From NCBI RefSeq assembly GCF_000266885.1, contig NC_018020.1:4320016-4384015 (forward strand): DNA of 64,000 nucleotides, written 5' to 3'. This document shows positions 49,643 through 58,902 of the stretch, piece after piece. The position numbers and the translations under genes were made by a program. Each line of letters opens with the position of its first letter. The first letter of the stretch is position 1. The notes below the pieces were generated by a model, which was not told the origin of the DNA, did no database searches, and was given only the letters and a program-made list of their open reading frames with translations. This stretch comes from Turneriella parva DSM 21527. Lineage in GTDB: Bacteria > Spirochaetota > Leptospiria > Turneriellales > Turneriellaceae.

Positions 49643-52141
49643 TCAGCGGATCTCAATTTCGTACGGCATCAAAAACAGCATCTTTTCATCTTTGATACTT
49701 TCGGTTTTACCGACGAGACGCGCCGCTTCGCGAATGAGTCCAGGCAGCATCAGCTTGCGCGGATCGCCGAGAGACAAGAGGTTCTGCGCTTCGCTCGGGT
49801 AAACCTGCAGGTTGTAATAGCTATCGTCGATATCGGCTTTTTCACGCACGATTTGCAACGCGAGCAGAAGCCCGCCCTGCTTATCGACGAGCTTTTTGGC
49901 TATCGCATCTTTGCCGCTGTAGACCCGGCCGCCGGCCAGCGGCTTGATTGCCTCGGCAGACTGCCCGCGGTTATCGCCCACACGCTTGAGAAAGAGGTCA
50001 TAAAATTCAGTTAAATGCTCGCGTATGAGCAATCGCTCCTCATCGCTGAAACTATCTGATTCGGTATAGAGCGCTGCGTTCTTATGGGTCTTAAAGGTAT
50101 ACTTACGCACGCCAAGCCAGTCATAGAGTCCCTTGATGTTAAACTTGCCGGTGAAAATGCCAATCGAGCCCGTGATGCTGTTGTTGCTCGCGAGAATTTC
50201 ATCGCCGCCGACAGCGAGGTAATACCCGCCCGACGCGGCCACGTTGCCAATCGAAACCACGATCGGGAAATCATTGCCGCGTATTTTTTTCACTTCGCGA
50301 ATTTTGTTCCACATGATGTCTGACGCAAGGCTCGAGCCACCGGGCGAATCGATACGCAGCACCATTCCCTTAATGTTGTGGTCGTCTTTGATATGGTCCA
50401 TCAGCTCGAGAATCGTGTCTGAGCCAACGGTGCCGCCATTAAAGAGGCCTTCAGAGCGCGATGTGCCCGACATGATCTCACCCGAAAGCACGACGACGGC
50501 GATCGCTGGTTTGGTGCCCCAGGTATCGTCGTAAAAGCGCGTCTTCGCGTATTCTGCGGCCGGTATGCGCCAGGGCATCGCCGAAATACCCTGCGCTGTG
50601 AGTTGGTTCTCAACATCGGTCATGTAAGCTGTCTCGTCGATGAGCCCGACTTCTTGTGCGCGCGTCGCCGAGTAGAAACCTTTATCCATAATGCCGTCAA
50701 GATTGACGTCTTTGACGCGCAGCCGGCCCGCGAGAATTGCAGCCTTCATTTCGCCGACACCCGATTTCAGAATACCTTCGAGCTGCTCGCGGTCGAATTT
50801 CGTGGGCTCAGAACGCGTCATGCGATCGGGCGCCGACTTGTAATCACCGAGCGCGATAAAGTCGGCTTTGACGCCTACCTTATTCAGCAGGTCTTTGACA
50901 AAATATGCTTCGGCCTTGAGGCCCGAAACATCGAGCATCGCCGATTGTGGCATGAAGATGCGGTCGGCCATGCTTGCGATGTAATACTCTTTGTTGCCCG
51001 CATTTTCGAGGTATGCATACACGGGCTTCTTCTGCTGAAAGCTCACGAGTGCCGCGCGCAGCTCTTCAGCCTGACCCCAACCGCCGTGAAAATCGCGGCC
51101 AGTAATCAGAATGCCGCGAATCTGCGCATCTTTCTTCGCGGCTTCAACCGTACGAATCAGCTCGAGAAAAGTGAAGTTCTCAGATAAGAAGAAAAACCCT
51201 TCTTGCTTGCGCTCAGGTACCGGGTCATCGAGACGAATTTCGAGGTAGCGGCCGAGCGCCGTGATGCCCGTCGCGTAGCGTTCGCGCCCAATGAGAATGC
51301 CACCCCCCAGAAAGGCGCCGGCGTCGCTGGGCGTACTTGCCTGCAGGGAGAGCTGGCTGATATACTGTGCAAATCGCAGACCGAAGAACGCGCCGGTGTT
51401 CTCGGCGTAGCCGGCGTACAGAGTGTTACCCGGCCAGAGCGATGCTTCTGCGATAAATTTCGGCCGCACGGTCGACCAGGTCGATGACGGCGTCACGTTA
51501 AAGTCTGCCGAAAGCGTCAGGTTTTCAACATACTTACCGGGAAGCGGCCTGATGCCGACGCCGAGATCCCAGTTGGTTTCGAAGATCTGCCCCTGAAAGA
51601 GCGGTTTATTCAGCGCGCGACCGACGGCGCCAATGGAAAGCCGCCGCCAGGGCCTGAAGATCGCACCGATATCCCACTGGTTGTAGCGGTCGAGATAACC
51701 GAAAGATGAACTGTACCAACTGTACGACGTGCCGAGCGAAAACGACGCCGTGTTGATAATGCCCATACCCAGCGTATAGCGCCGCGCGTAATCGTTCGTA
51801 TCGCCGAGGCGCCACTGCGTCGAAAAGGCAATGCCGAGAAGGTTAAGAAACAGCATGTGATCGTCGAGACGATTCTGCTGGTTGCGCCCGTAAAAATAGC
51901 CGAGCTGCAGCGCATGGTAACCGAGACCTGCGGGGTTGAAATAAAGGCTCGTGGTGTCGTCAGAAGTCGCAACCGATTTCTGCGGCAGATTCGGCGTGTC
52001 GATCATGCGGTTCGTCTGCAGCGCGTCGCTCTGCACGGGTGCAGTCTGCGCAAAGGCCGATTGAGAGATGAACAGGCAGGCAATCGCCAACAGCGCACGC
52101 GAAGTAAACGTATTGAATAGCAGCGAAAGCCAGCGCGTCAT
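49643..52141 (-). CDS. sppA: signal peptide peptidase SppA fused to an N-terminal barrel-like domain
   Basis: About 832 aa from the ATG at 52141 (a GTG at 52168 would add 9 residues). A signal peptide is followed by about 280 residues of barrel-like sequence with the PorV-type phrase DDTTSLYFNPAGLGYHAL and Trp/Tyr-rich strands. Then come two SppA (S49) domains: the first with FIALGDYKSAPDRMTR, whose Lys matches the general base of 67-kDa SppA, and the second with IDSPGGSSLASD and VSIGNVAASGGYYLAV, whose Ser is the nucleophile. So the active site is formed across the repeats as in E. coli SppA, but the protease should be held by an outer-membrane-type domain instead of an inner-membrane helix. 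Overlaps the nitrilase gene. Confidence 0.85.
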   Translation of the reverse strand: MTRWLSLLFNTFTSRALLAIACLFISQSAFAQTAPVQSDALQTNRMIDTPNLPQKSVATSDDTTSLYFNPAGLGYHALQLGYFYGRNQQNRLDDHMLFLNLLGIAFSTQWRLGDTNDYARRYTLGMGIINTASFSLGTSYSWYSSSFGYLDRYNQWDIGAIFRPWRRLSIGAVGRALNKPLFQGQIFETNWDLGVGIRPLPGKYVENLTLSADFNVTPSSTWSTVRPKFIAEASLWPGNTLYAGYAENTGAFFGLRFAQYISQLSLQASTPSDAGAFLGGGILIGRERYATGITALGRYLEIRLDDPVPERKQEGFFFLSENFTFLELIRTVEAAKKDAQIRGILITGRDFHGGWGQAEELRAALVSFQQKKPVYAYLENAGNKEYYIASMADRIFMPQSAMLDVSGLKAEAYFVKDLLNKVGVKADFIALGDYKSAPDRMTRSEPTKFDREQLEGILKSGVGEMKAAILAGRLRVKDVNLDGIMDKGFYSATRAQEVGLIDETAYMTDVENQLTAQGISAMPWRIPAAEYAKTRFYDDTWGTKPAIAVVVLSGEIMSGTSRSEGLFNGGTVGSDTILELMDHIKDDHNIKGMVLRIDSPGGSSLASDIMWNKIREVKKIRGNDFPIVVSIGNVAASGGYYLAVGGDEILASNNSITGSIGIFTGKFNIKGLYDWLGVRKYTFKTHKNAALYTESDSFSDEERLLIREHLTEFYDLFLKRVGDNRGQSAEAIKPLAGGRVYSGKDAIAKKLVDKQGGLLLALQIVREKADIDDSYYNLQVYPSEAQNLLSLGDPRKLMLPGLIREAARLVGKTESIKDEKMLFLMPYEIEIR

Positions 52142-52225
52142 ACGCGGAAAGACCTGAGGCAAAGACACGCTGTCGAGAAATTGTGCTTGGCGGGCAGGTT
52201 AAGGCGAAATTCGCGCAGCCACTGG

Positions 52226-52744
52226 TCAGTTCGTCTTGAAAGAACGGGCCAGATCGCTCAGCGTCGCACCGAACCTGGCATGGTCTGCCAGCAGCAGTTT
52301 TTGCTCGACGATGAATACCTGCCCGCGTTTGACATAAACGCCTACACCCTGAATAACTTCTTTGCCGCCGGCTTCGAGCTGGTATGCAGCAAGGCAACCA
52401 TCATCGACGGCCATGAACTTTCGTTCAGCAGCGGTGATCGCGCGCTTATCTTCGGGTAAGAGATTGGCTGGCTTTGCCTCAGAAGCGGCGGCGCGCTCTG
52501 CCAAATATTCGCACGCATCGCGGCCGCGTTTGATTTCAGCAACGGTGACGCTGAAACTTGCCGCAGAATCGGCCGACGTGACCGTCACGAATTTGCCGCC
52601 CTCGAGCTCTTGCAGGTTCCAGTCAGCAGGATAGCTAAAGGAAAAGCGGTTTTTGGCGCTCTTGAAACTCAGCGGCTTTTTCTCCGGTTCGGCCGCGCCG
52701 AGAGCAAGAATCAGCACTAAAGAAAGTAGTATATGTATACGCAT
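52226..52744 (-). CDS. secreted PsbP-like or lipoprotein-like small protein
   Basis: A 172-aa protein from the ATG at 52744, chosen because a signal peptide follows at once (HILLSLVLILALGAAEP). The mature part begins SFKSAKNRFSFSYPADWNLQEL, a pattern seen in PsbP-like/DUF1795-type domains, followed by GGKFVTVTSADSAASFSVTVAEI and KKEV-like strands up to KQLLLADHARFGATL. Function unknown. It is divergent from the citrate synthase gene. Confidence 0.7.
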   Translation of the reverse strand: MRIHILLSLVLILALGAAEPEKKPLSFKSAKNRFSFSYPADWNLQELEGGKFVTVTSADSAASFSVTVAEIKRGRDACEYLAERAAASEAKPANLLPEDKRAITAAERKFMAVDDGCLAAYQLEAGGKEVIQGVGVYVKRGQVFIVEQKLLLADHARFGATLSDLARSFKTN

Positions 52745-52833
52745 AGTGACAAAAAGATTTGAAGCAGAGACGAAAGAGCACGCGGCAAGGCTTTTTCCAC
52801 TTGCCATGGTACGTGAGTACCGCAAAGGGCAGC

Positions 52834-53952
52834 ATGTCTACAGACCATCACGCGGGACTCGAAGACATCGAGGTACTCGAATCGGCGATCTGCGATATCA
52901 ACCAGAAAGGCCTAACATTTCGCGGCTATGATATTACCGAACTTGCGGCGCATTCAACCTTTGAAGAAACCGCCTACCTGCTGCTCAATGACCAGCTGCC
53001 ATCGCAAAAAGAGCTGAACGACTTTCGCCGTGAACTTGCCGCCGAATACATATTACCGCGCGAGATTACCGAGCACATCAACCATGTACCCCGCGAGGCG
53101 CATCCGATGGCGGTGCTGCGTACTCTCATTTCATCTCTGGGGCTCTACGATGCCGATGCAGCGGATAACTCGGGCCCTGCGTTGCACAGAAAATCGGTTC
53201 GCATTCTAGCGAAAATACCGGCGATTGTTGCCGCGATCGCCCGGCACCGCAACGCCAAAAGCCACGTCGAATCGAACGTCGACCTCAGTATCGCCGGCAA
53301 TTTTCTCTATTGCCTCACGGGAAAATTGCCTGACGCCGAAACCGAACGTCTGCTCGAAACCACGATGATACTCTATGCCGAGCACGAACTCAACGCATCC
53401 ACATTTGCCGCCCGAATTACCGCAGCGACGCAGGCAGATACGTATTCATGCATGGTCGCAGCAGTGAGCGCGCTGCAGGGCAATCTGCACGGCGGCGCAA
53501 ACCAGCGGGCAACCGAAATGCTGCTGACGATTGGGTCGCCGGCCAACGTGCCCGAATACCTCGCCGCAAAACTCAAGAAAAAAGAAATCATTATGGGTTT
53601 CGGGCACCGCGTTTACAAAAGCGGCGACCCCCGGGTGCCGGTTTTGCGGTCGCTGTGCAAGGCGCTCAGCGAGAAGAAGAATGAAAAACAGATTTTCGAC
53701 ACCGCCGCGGCAGTCGAAGCAGAAATGCTTAAGCAGAAGAAACTGCACGCGAATGTCGACTATTACTCGGGTTTAGCCTATTACCTGCTCGGGTTCAGCG
53801 CCGAAATTTACACGTGCATCTTTGCCATGGCGCGCGCGGCAGGGTATCTGGCACACATCAGCGAACAGCTCGATGAAAATAAACTGATCAGACCCCGCGG
53901 CGTCTACACCGGAAAAAAGGGCCTCAAGTACCAACCGCTGGGTTCACGCTAA
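52834..53952 (+). CDS. gltA: citrate synthase
   Basis: A 372-aa enzyme condensing acetyl-CoA and oxaloacetate (or propionyl-CoA as 2-methylcitrate synthase). The ATG at 52834 has an AAAGGG site upstream and gives a family-like N-terminus (GLEDIEVLESAICDI); an in-frame ATG at 52759 would add 25 unlike residues. Catalytic residues are in LYAEHELNASTF (His), GNLHGGANQ (His), GFGHRVYKSGDPR and NVDYYSGL (Asp). The short type I length is typical of bacterial citrate/methylcitrate synthases. Its stop overlaps the convergent UPF0102 gene by 4 bp. Confidence 0.9.
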   Translation: MSTDHHAGLEDIEVLESAICDINQKGLTFRGYDITELAAHSTFEETAYLLLNDQLPSQKELNDFRRELAAEYILPREITEHINHVPREAHPMAVLRTLISSLGLYDADAADNSGPALHRKSVRILAKIPAIVAAIARHRNAKSHVESNVDLSIAGNFLYCLTGKLPDAETERLLETTMILYAEHELNASTFAARITAATQADTYSCMVAAVSALQGNLHGGANQRATEMLLTIGSPANVPEYLAAKLKKKEIIMGFGHRVYKSGDPRVPVLRSLCKALSEKKNEKQIFDTAAAVEAEMLKQKKLHANVDYYSGLAYYLLGFSAEIYTCIFAMARAAGYLAHISEQLDENKLIRPRGVYTGKKGLKYQPLGSR

Positions 53953-54314
53953 GCCAAAGAAATATCGCCGATGATTTCTGCGCTTTCGCGCTCTGCGTCG
54001 ACGACCATGAGCAAAAGGCGCACGTTCGTATAGACGCCGATCTCTTGCATGATAGCGCCCGCCGCCGAAACGAGCCGTTCGCGCTGCGTTTCAGAAATCA
54101 GGGGATAACCTGCGTGCTGCCGGCGGCGCTTGATTTCGACGATGCAGAGCTCTGAGCCATCGGTCGAGCGCACAAGCAGATCAATTTCGGCCGCGAAACG
54201 TCTGTCATTGCGTGAAAGCACCTGATAACCGGCAAGCCGCAGAAACCGGGCAGCAATGTTTTCTTCGGCGTTCACTGCCCCCAATTTGGCGGCCTGCCAC
54301 GCGCCTGAAACCAT
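53949..54314 (-). CDS. UPF0102 (YraN-like) nuclease-fold protein
   Basis: A 121-aa protein from the ATG at 54314 (a GTG at 54347 is also possible; the open frame continues further into the divergent lipoprotein gene). AKLGAVNAEENIAARFL, AGYQVLSRNDRRFAAEIDLLVRS and CIVEIKRRRQ reproduce the family order, including the D and E-x-K of a PD-(D/E)XK nuclease fold. YraN proteins have been linked to DNA uptake or repair, without a firm role. The GE of the usual GEIDL is AE here. Confidence 0.82.
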   Translation of the reverse strand: MVSGAWQAAKLGAVNAEENIAARFLRLAGYQVLSRNDRRFAAEIDLLVRSTDGSELCIVEIKRRRQHAGYPLISETQRERLVSAAGAIMQEIGVYTNVRLLLMVVDAERESAEIIGDISLA

Positions 54315-54382
54315 TTTTGCAGCGACCTGCGTGACTGTAACCGTTTTCACTTGAAACGAGGTCGGGCAGCATATTTTGGGCA

Positions 54383-55417
54383 ATGCGCCGGTTTGCCCTG
54401 GTTGTTTTTTGCATGTACTGCATTGCGTGCCGGTCTGTGCAGAGTAAAGAGGTACAGCAGAACTATAAATCCCCCCGGCGTGGGCCGACGCTGAACGCGC
54501 AGGCAGCACCGGCAGAAAAGTCTGCCCCAATACCGGCCAGGCCACCCGAAAAAATCAGCGCAGAGAAGAGCGTTGCCGCTGAACCCGCGAAGGTGCTGCC
54601 GGTTGCCAGCACCCGCCCGATTCAGAATCCATATGAATTTCGCGACTTCATGCGCAATGTCGAAGAAGAGCACAAGAAGTTTGGCACGGCAGAACGGGCA
54701 AAGCGCTACAAGAAGCGCAAATATGGCAACAGCGTCGTCGAGCAGCGTTCGGGCAGAAAGCGCCTCTATGATCACAATATTTTTCTGCGCACGCTCTTCG
54801 AAGGGCGTCTGGCATCACCCCAGTACGGCGACCTCGGTGAGCTCTTTAAAGATGGCATTTTTCTCGATATCGGCAGCGCCATCTTGTATGGTGAGGGAGC
54901 AGACACAGTACGCGACCTGCATGAAGACAAAAAAATCAATCCACATTTGACGATTATCGCGAGCGACGTCAACGACCCAGCGCAGAAGAAGACGATGTAT
55001 GTCGACATTTACCGGGCGAAGGGTAAGGCCTTGCCTTTTCCGGTTGTGGAGGTGCCGCTGCTGATCGAAAAGCCTTCGCATTTCACCTCACCCTTGAAGC
55101 TTTTTCTCAAGAACAGCGATGCGGGCATTATTCTGCGCAGCGCCAATGCGGGGCCCGATCTCTATTACACGCCGAAACAGGTGCAGAAGCACTTAAGAGC
55201 AGCAGTGCTCGCATTTTATGAACGGGACCTCATTTACTTCTTTAACAAATACATTCTCTTCAAGCCGAAAAAAAGACCGGACTTTCTGATTATCGGCGAA
55301 ATCGACGATAGCGTCGGCACTAACCACCGCGAGACGACTTGGGAAGAAATCGACTGGAAAACCCGTACTTTTGATGAAGCGGTCAAGCTGAACACGCAGC
55401 ACGTCGCTTACGAGTGA
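54383..55417 (+). CDS. lipoprotein with methyltransferase-like Rossmann motif
   Basis: A 344-aa protein. A lipoprotein signal with lipobox CIAC (C16) is followed by an Ala/Pro-rich linker to about residue 80 and a basic helical segment (RAKRYKKRKYG). Then FLDIGSAILYGEGADTVRDL (160-179) and LTIIASDVNDP (189-199) resemble SAM-methyltransferase motifs I and II. The rest (YTPKQVQKHLRAAVLAF, FLIIGEIDDSVG) could complete an alpha/beta fold. A SAM-dependent enzyme outside the cytoplasm would be odd, since SAM is not expected there, so the fold may serve another ligand. The C-terminus is VAYE. Confidence 0.65.
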   Translation: MRRFALVVFCMYCIACRSVQSKEVQQNYKSPRRGPTLNAQAAPAEKSAPIPARPPEKISAEKSVAAEPAKVLPVASTRPIQNPYEFRDFMRNVEEEHKKFGTAERAKRYKKRKYGNSVVEQRSGRKRLYDHNIFLRTLFEGRLASPQYGDLGELFKDGIFLDIGSAILYGEGADTVRDLHEDKKINPHLTIIASDVNDPAQKKTMYVDIYRAKGKALPFPVVEVPLLIEKPSHFTSPLKLFLKNSDAGIILRSANAGPDLYYTPKQVQKHLRAAVLAFYERDLIYFFNKYILFKPKKRPDFLIIGEIDDSVGTNHRETTWEEIDWKTRTFDEAVKLNTQHVAYE

Positions 55418-55505
55418 TAACAGTGGCGACAGTGCCGGGGGCATCACCGAAGTGCCGGCAAAAATAATTATCCCAAGAGCCCGAAATTGATTATATTCAA
55501 GCAAA

Positions 55506-57029
55506 ATGCCAGCGCCGGTTGCCGAAGACTTTAAGAGCGAATATAAATATGGCTTCGTAACCGACATCGAGGCAGAAGAATTGCCGCCGGGGCTCACCGA
55601 AGAGACCGTACGCCGCATTTCAGCAATCAAAGGCGAGCCCGAATTCATGCTCGATTGGCGCCTCAAAGCCTTTGCTGCCTGGCAGACGATGACTGAACCC
55701 CAATGGGCAGAGGTAAACTATCCGCCGATCGACTACCAGAAGATCAGCTACTTTTCGCGCCCGAAGAAGAAGCTGCAGTCGATTGAAGAGGCTGACCCGA
55801 AACTGCTCGAAACCTTTAACCGTCTGGGCATTCCGCTGAGCGAACAGAAGTTTCTGGCCAATGTCGAGGGTAGCATGGTTAATGGACGCCCGGCCGTGCC
55901 CGGGAGTGCGATGAGCGGCGCGGCCAGCGATGGCGAGAATTCGCCCCGCATGCCGGTCGCAGTCGATGCGGTTTTTGACAGTGTGTCTGTCGTCACAACA
56001 TACCGCGAGACTCTGGCAAAACTCGGCATTATTTTTTGCTCCTTTTCAGAAGCTGTGCGGCAGCACCCCGAACTCGTGCAAAAATATCTGGGTTCTGTAG
56101 TGCCTGTCAAAGACAACTATTTCAGCGCGCTCAACAGCGCGGTTTTCAGCGATGGGTCGTTTGTTTATATTCCTCCCGGGGTGCGCTGCCCGATGGAGCT
56201 TTCGACCTATTTTCGCATTAACTCCGCAAATACCGGACAGTTCGAGCGCACGCTGATTATCGCCGATAACGACAGTTACGTCAGCTACCTCGAAGGCTGC
56301 ACCGCGCCGCAGCGCGACGAAAACCAACTGCATGCGGCGGTCGTCGAACTCGTCGCGCTCGACCGGGCACAGATCAAATATTCCACCGTGCAGAACTGGT
56401 ATCCCGGCGATGAAAACGGCCGCGGCGGTATCTATAACTTCGTCACGAAGCGGGGGCTGTGCAAAGGTGACTCGTCGCACATTTCGTGGACTCAGGTCGA
56501 AACCGGGTCGGCGATTACCTGGAAATACCCGAGCTGTGTTCTTAAGGGAGATAATTCGAAAGGCGAATTCTATTCCGTAGCCTTTACCGGTAACTACCAA
56601 CAGGCAGATACCGGCACCAAGATGATCCATCTCGGTCGCAACACTTCAAGCACCATCATTTCAAAAGGGATCTCTGCCGGGCATGGCAAGAACACCTACC
56701 GCGGACTCGTGCGCATCGGCGGCGCGGCGACCAAGGCGCGAAACTACACACGCTGCGACTCTTTGATTCTGGGCCCCACTGCTGAGGCCCACACCTACCC
56801 GTATATCGAAGTCAAAAACCAATCTTCGCAACTCGAGCACGAAGCGACAACCTCAAAGGTCAGCGACGCACAGCTCTATTTTCTCAGGCAACGCGGTCTC
56901 ACAGAAGAGAATGCCGTGCACATGGTCGTGAACGGCTTCTGCAAAGAAGTGTTTCGCGAGCTGCCTATGGAGTTTGCAGTCGAAGCACAGAAACTTCTCG
57001 AGATCAGCCTCGAAGACGCGAACGGATAA
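55506..57029 (+). CDS. sufB: Fe-S cluster assembly protein SufB
   Basis: A 507-aa scaffold of the SufBCD complex that builds Fe-S clusters in the cytoplasm. [41 protein letters not shown] and the C-terminal [11 protein letters not shown] and [19 protein letters not shown] are the family's conserved blocks. The Cys of RCDSL corresponds to the functional Cys of E. coli SufB and the Glu of QLEHEA is also kept. It is the first gene of a long + strand unit (to 63894). The upstream spacer (55418-55505) is AT-rich near the start and may hold the promoter; I saw no IscR-like box. Confidence 0.95.
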   Translation: MPAPVAEDFKSEYKYGFVTDIEAEELPPGLTEETVRRISAIKGEPEFMLDWRLKAFAAWQTMTEPQWAEVNYPPIDYQKISYFSRPKKKLQSIEEADPKLLETFNRLGIPLSEQKFLANVEGSMVNGRPAVPGSAMSGAASDGENSPRMPVAVDAVFDSVSVVTTYRETLAKLGIIFCSFSEAVRQHPELVQKYLGSVVPVKDNYFSALNSAVFSDGSFVYIPPGVRCPMELSTYFRINSANTGQFERTLIIADNDSYVSYLEGCTAPQRDENQLHAAVVELVALDRAQIKYSTVQNWYPGDENGRGGIYNFVTKRGLCKGDSSHISWTQVETGSAITWKYPSCVLKGDNSKGEFYSVAFTGNYQQADTGTKMIHLGRNTSSTIISKGISAGHGKNTYRGLVRIGGAATKARNYTRCDSLILGPTAEAHTYPYIEVKNQSSQLEHEATTSKVSDAQLYFLRQRGLTEENAVHMVVNGFCKEVFRELPMEFAVEAQKLLEISLEDANG

Positions 57030-57032
57030 AAG

Positions 57033-57779
57033 ATGAAAGAACCATTACTCGAAATTCGTGGCCTGAAGGTCAACACAGGCGATAAAGAAATTCTGAAAGG
57101 TGTCGATCTCACGCTGCACGAAGGCGAGATTCATGCGATTATGGGGCCGAATGGTTCGGGAAAGAGCACGCTCTCGCACGTTCTCGCCGGCAGCCCTGAC
57201 TTCACGGTGACCGGCGGCAGCGTTAAGTTCAAGGGACAAGACCTGCTCGCGATGCCCATCGAAGAGCGCGCGCGTGCCGGCGTGTTTATTGCATTTCAAT
57301 ACCCCCCCGAGGTGCCTGGCGTCAACAACATGCAGTTCTTGCGTACGGTCGTGAATACCGTACGCAAATCACGCGGCGAAAATGAAATTGCCGCGGGTGA
57401 ATTTCTGAACAAGGCGAAGGCCGCGATGAATCGCCTCAAGATGGCGCCTGAAATGATCAAACGGTCTCTGAACGAGGGTTTTTCAGGTGGCGAGAAGAAG
57501 AAGAATGAAATTCTGCAGATGACGATGCTCGAACCTTCTCTCATGGTGCTCGATGAAATCGATTCGGGCCTCGATGTCGACGCTCTCGAACTAGTTGCCC
57601 GTGAGGCAGTCAGTCTCATCAAACCCGACACGGCGCGCGCGATGGTTGTGATTACTCACTATTCGCGCATTCTTAAGTACATCGCGCCGCACCATGTGCA
57701 TGTGCTTTCGGGCGGTAAGATTATCGAATCGGGTGGCATTGAAATCGTGCACCGCATCGAAAGTAAAGGTTATGACTGA
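57033..57779 (+). CDS. sufC: SufC ATPase of the SUF system
   Basis: A 248-aa ABC-type ATPase that drives SufBD. Walker A is GPNGSGKST (about 32-40), the Q-loop region FIAFQYPPEVPGV, the signature SGGEKKKNEI (about 148-157) and Walker B LMVLDEIDSGLD (about 170-181). The EKKK variant in the signature is the SufC hallmark. No TM domain is present, as expected. The stop overlaps the sufD start (ATGA). Confidence 0.96.
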   Translation: MKEPLLEIRGLKVNTGDKEILKGVDLTLHEGEIHAIMGPNGSGKSTLSHVLAGSPDFTVTGGSVKFKGQDLLAMPIEERARAGVFIAFQYPPEVPGVNNMQFLRTVVNTVRKSRGENEIAAGEFLNKAKAAMNRLKMAPEMIKRSLNEGFSGGEKKKNEILQMTMLEPSLMVLDEIDSGLDVDALELVAREAVSLIKPDTARAMVVITHYSRILKYIAPHHVHVLSGGKIIESGGIEIVHRIESKGYD

Positions 57780-58579
57780 TGCCAGCCATAGCTGCAGCTC
57801 CCGTTTCAATTAAAGGTGAGGAAATCTCACTCAATCTGGATACCGACTATATTTTGGCGTCAGGCCGGCTTGACTATGACTGCTCTGCCCGCGGCGCAAT
57901 GGTGTTTGCTGATTTCAGCGGCAGGTCATTGCCGCAAAACAGTGAGGTCAATGTCACCCTGCAGCCCCATAGCCGCGCACAGATCTTTCTGAAGTTTAAC
58001 GCAGCATCGGGCCCGCTGCGCTGCCACCTGAACCTTCGCGAAGGCAGCGAAGCCGACGTGTTTGCGCACACCGCCGGTTCGCAGCTGCAACTTGTGTTTT
58101 CGGCAGAACTCATGCGCAATGCAACGGCGCGTTTTTTCGGGCTGACGCAGACGGCCGCTACCGAGCATACCGAAATCACAGTCGATGTGCGGCACAAACA
58201 AGGCCAGAATTTGTCTGAACAGAAATTCTATTCTTTTGCTGCCGACACTTCGACGATCAGCTTCACGGGTAAGATCACAGTCGATAGCGGTGCGGGCGGC
58301 GCCGTGGCGCACCAGCTTCATCGCGGCACTGCACTTTCACCCAGCGCGCGCATCGACGCCAAACCCTTTCTGAATATACGGCACGACGATGTCAAATGCA
58401 CACACGGTTCGACGGTGGGCTTCATCGACGAAACGGCCCGCCACTACCTGATGGCCCGCGGCATGGCACAGATCGACGCTGAAACAATGCTGATCCGCTC
58501 GTCTGAGCAGCAATTTTATGCAGCGGTGCCCGAAGGCCCGGCGCAGATATTTTTTAGGGGTGAGGCCACTGAAGCATGA
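57779..58579 (+). CDS. sufD: SufD-like Fe-S assembly protein
   Basis: A 266-aa protein of the SufB/SufD family, shorter than E. coli SufD (about 420) because the N-terminal region is reduced. The beta-helix core is visible in LNLREGSEADVFAHT, AEHTEITVDVRH and, near the C-terminus, VKCTHGSTVGFIDETARHYLMARGM, which matches the block with the conserved His-Gly. It partners SufB and SufC in cluster assembly. Overlaps sufT by 4 bp. Confidence 0.85.
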   Translation: MPAIAAAPVSIKGEEISLNLDTDYILASGRLDYDCSARGAMVFADFSGRSLPQNSEVNVTLQPHSRAQIFLKFNAASGPLRCHLNLREGSEADVFAHTAGSQLQLVFSAELMRNATARFFGLTQTAATEHTEITVDVRHKQGQNLSEQKFYSFAADTSTISFTGKITVDSGAGGAVAHQLHRGTALSPSARIDAKPFLNIRHDDVKCTHGSTVGFIDETARHYLMARGMAQIDAETMLIRSSEQQFYAAVPEGPAQIFFRGEATEA

Positions 58580-58902
58580 GCGGTGAAATTCAAACGAGCG
58601 ACGACCTGCGCGAGAATATTATCGCCGCCATAAGAACGTGTTTCGACCCTGAAATTCCGGTCAATGTGTACGATCTCGGTCTCATCTATGGCATCGATAT
58701 CGACGCCGAAAAGAACGTGCGCATCGACATGACCCTCACATCACCGAACTGCCCGTCGATTGAATCTCTGCCGATGGAAATTCAGCAAAAAGCAGAAAGC
58801 GTTGACGGCGTAAAATCGGTGAAGATTGAACTCATATGGGATCCCCCTTTTCATACCGGCCTTATGTCAGACGAGGCGAAATTGCAGCTAGGGCTGATGT
58901 AG
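58576..58902 (+). CDS. sufT: SufT-like MIP18 family protein
   Basis: A 108-aa DUF59/MIP18-type protein that helps Fe-S cluster maturation or carriage. FDPEIPVNVYDLGLIYGI (about 21-38) and MTLTSPNCPSIESLPMEI (with the conserved Cys) are the family blocks, and the C-terminus ends with LIWDPPF. Its place at the end of sufBCD is common. The stop TAG shares a base with the following GTG start. Confidence 0.92.
   Translation: MSGEIQTSDDLRENIIAAIRTCFDPEIPVNVYDLGLIYGIDIDAEKNVRIDMTLTSPNCPSIESLPMEIQQKAESVDGVKSVKIELIWDPPFHTGLMSDEAKLQLGLM

Noticed and set aside
55418-55505. Possible IscR/Fur-type site before sufB
   Set aside because: The AT-rich stretch TTGATTATATTC does not match a regulator consensus I could defend.
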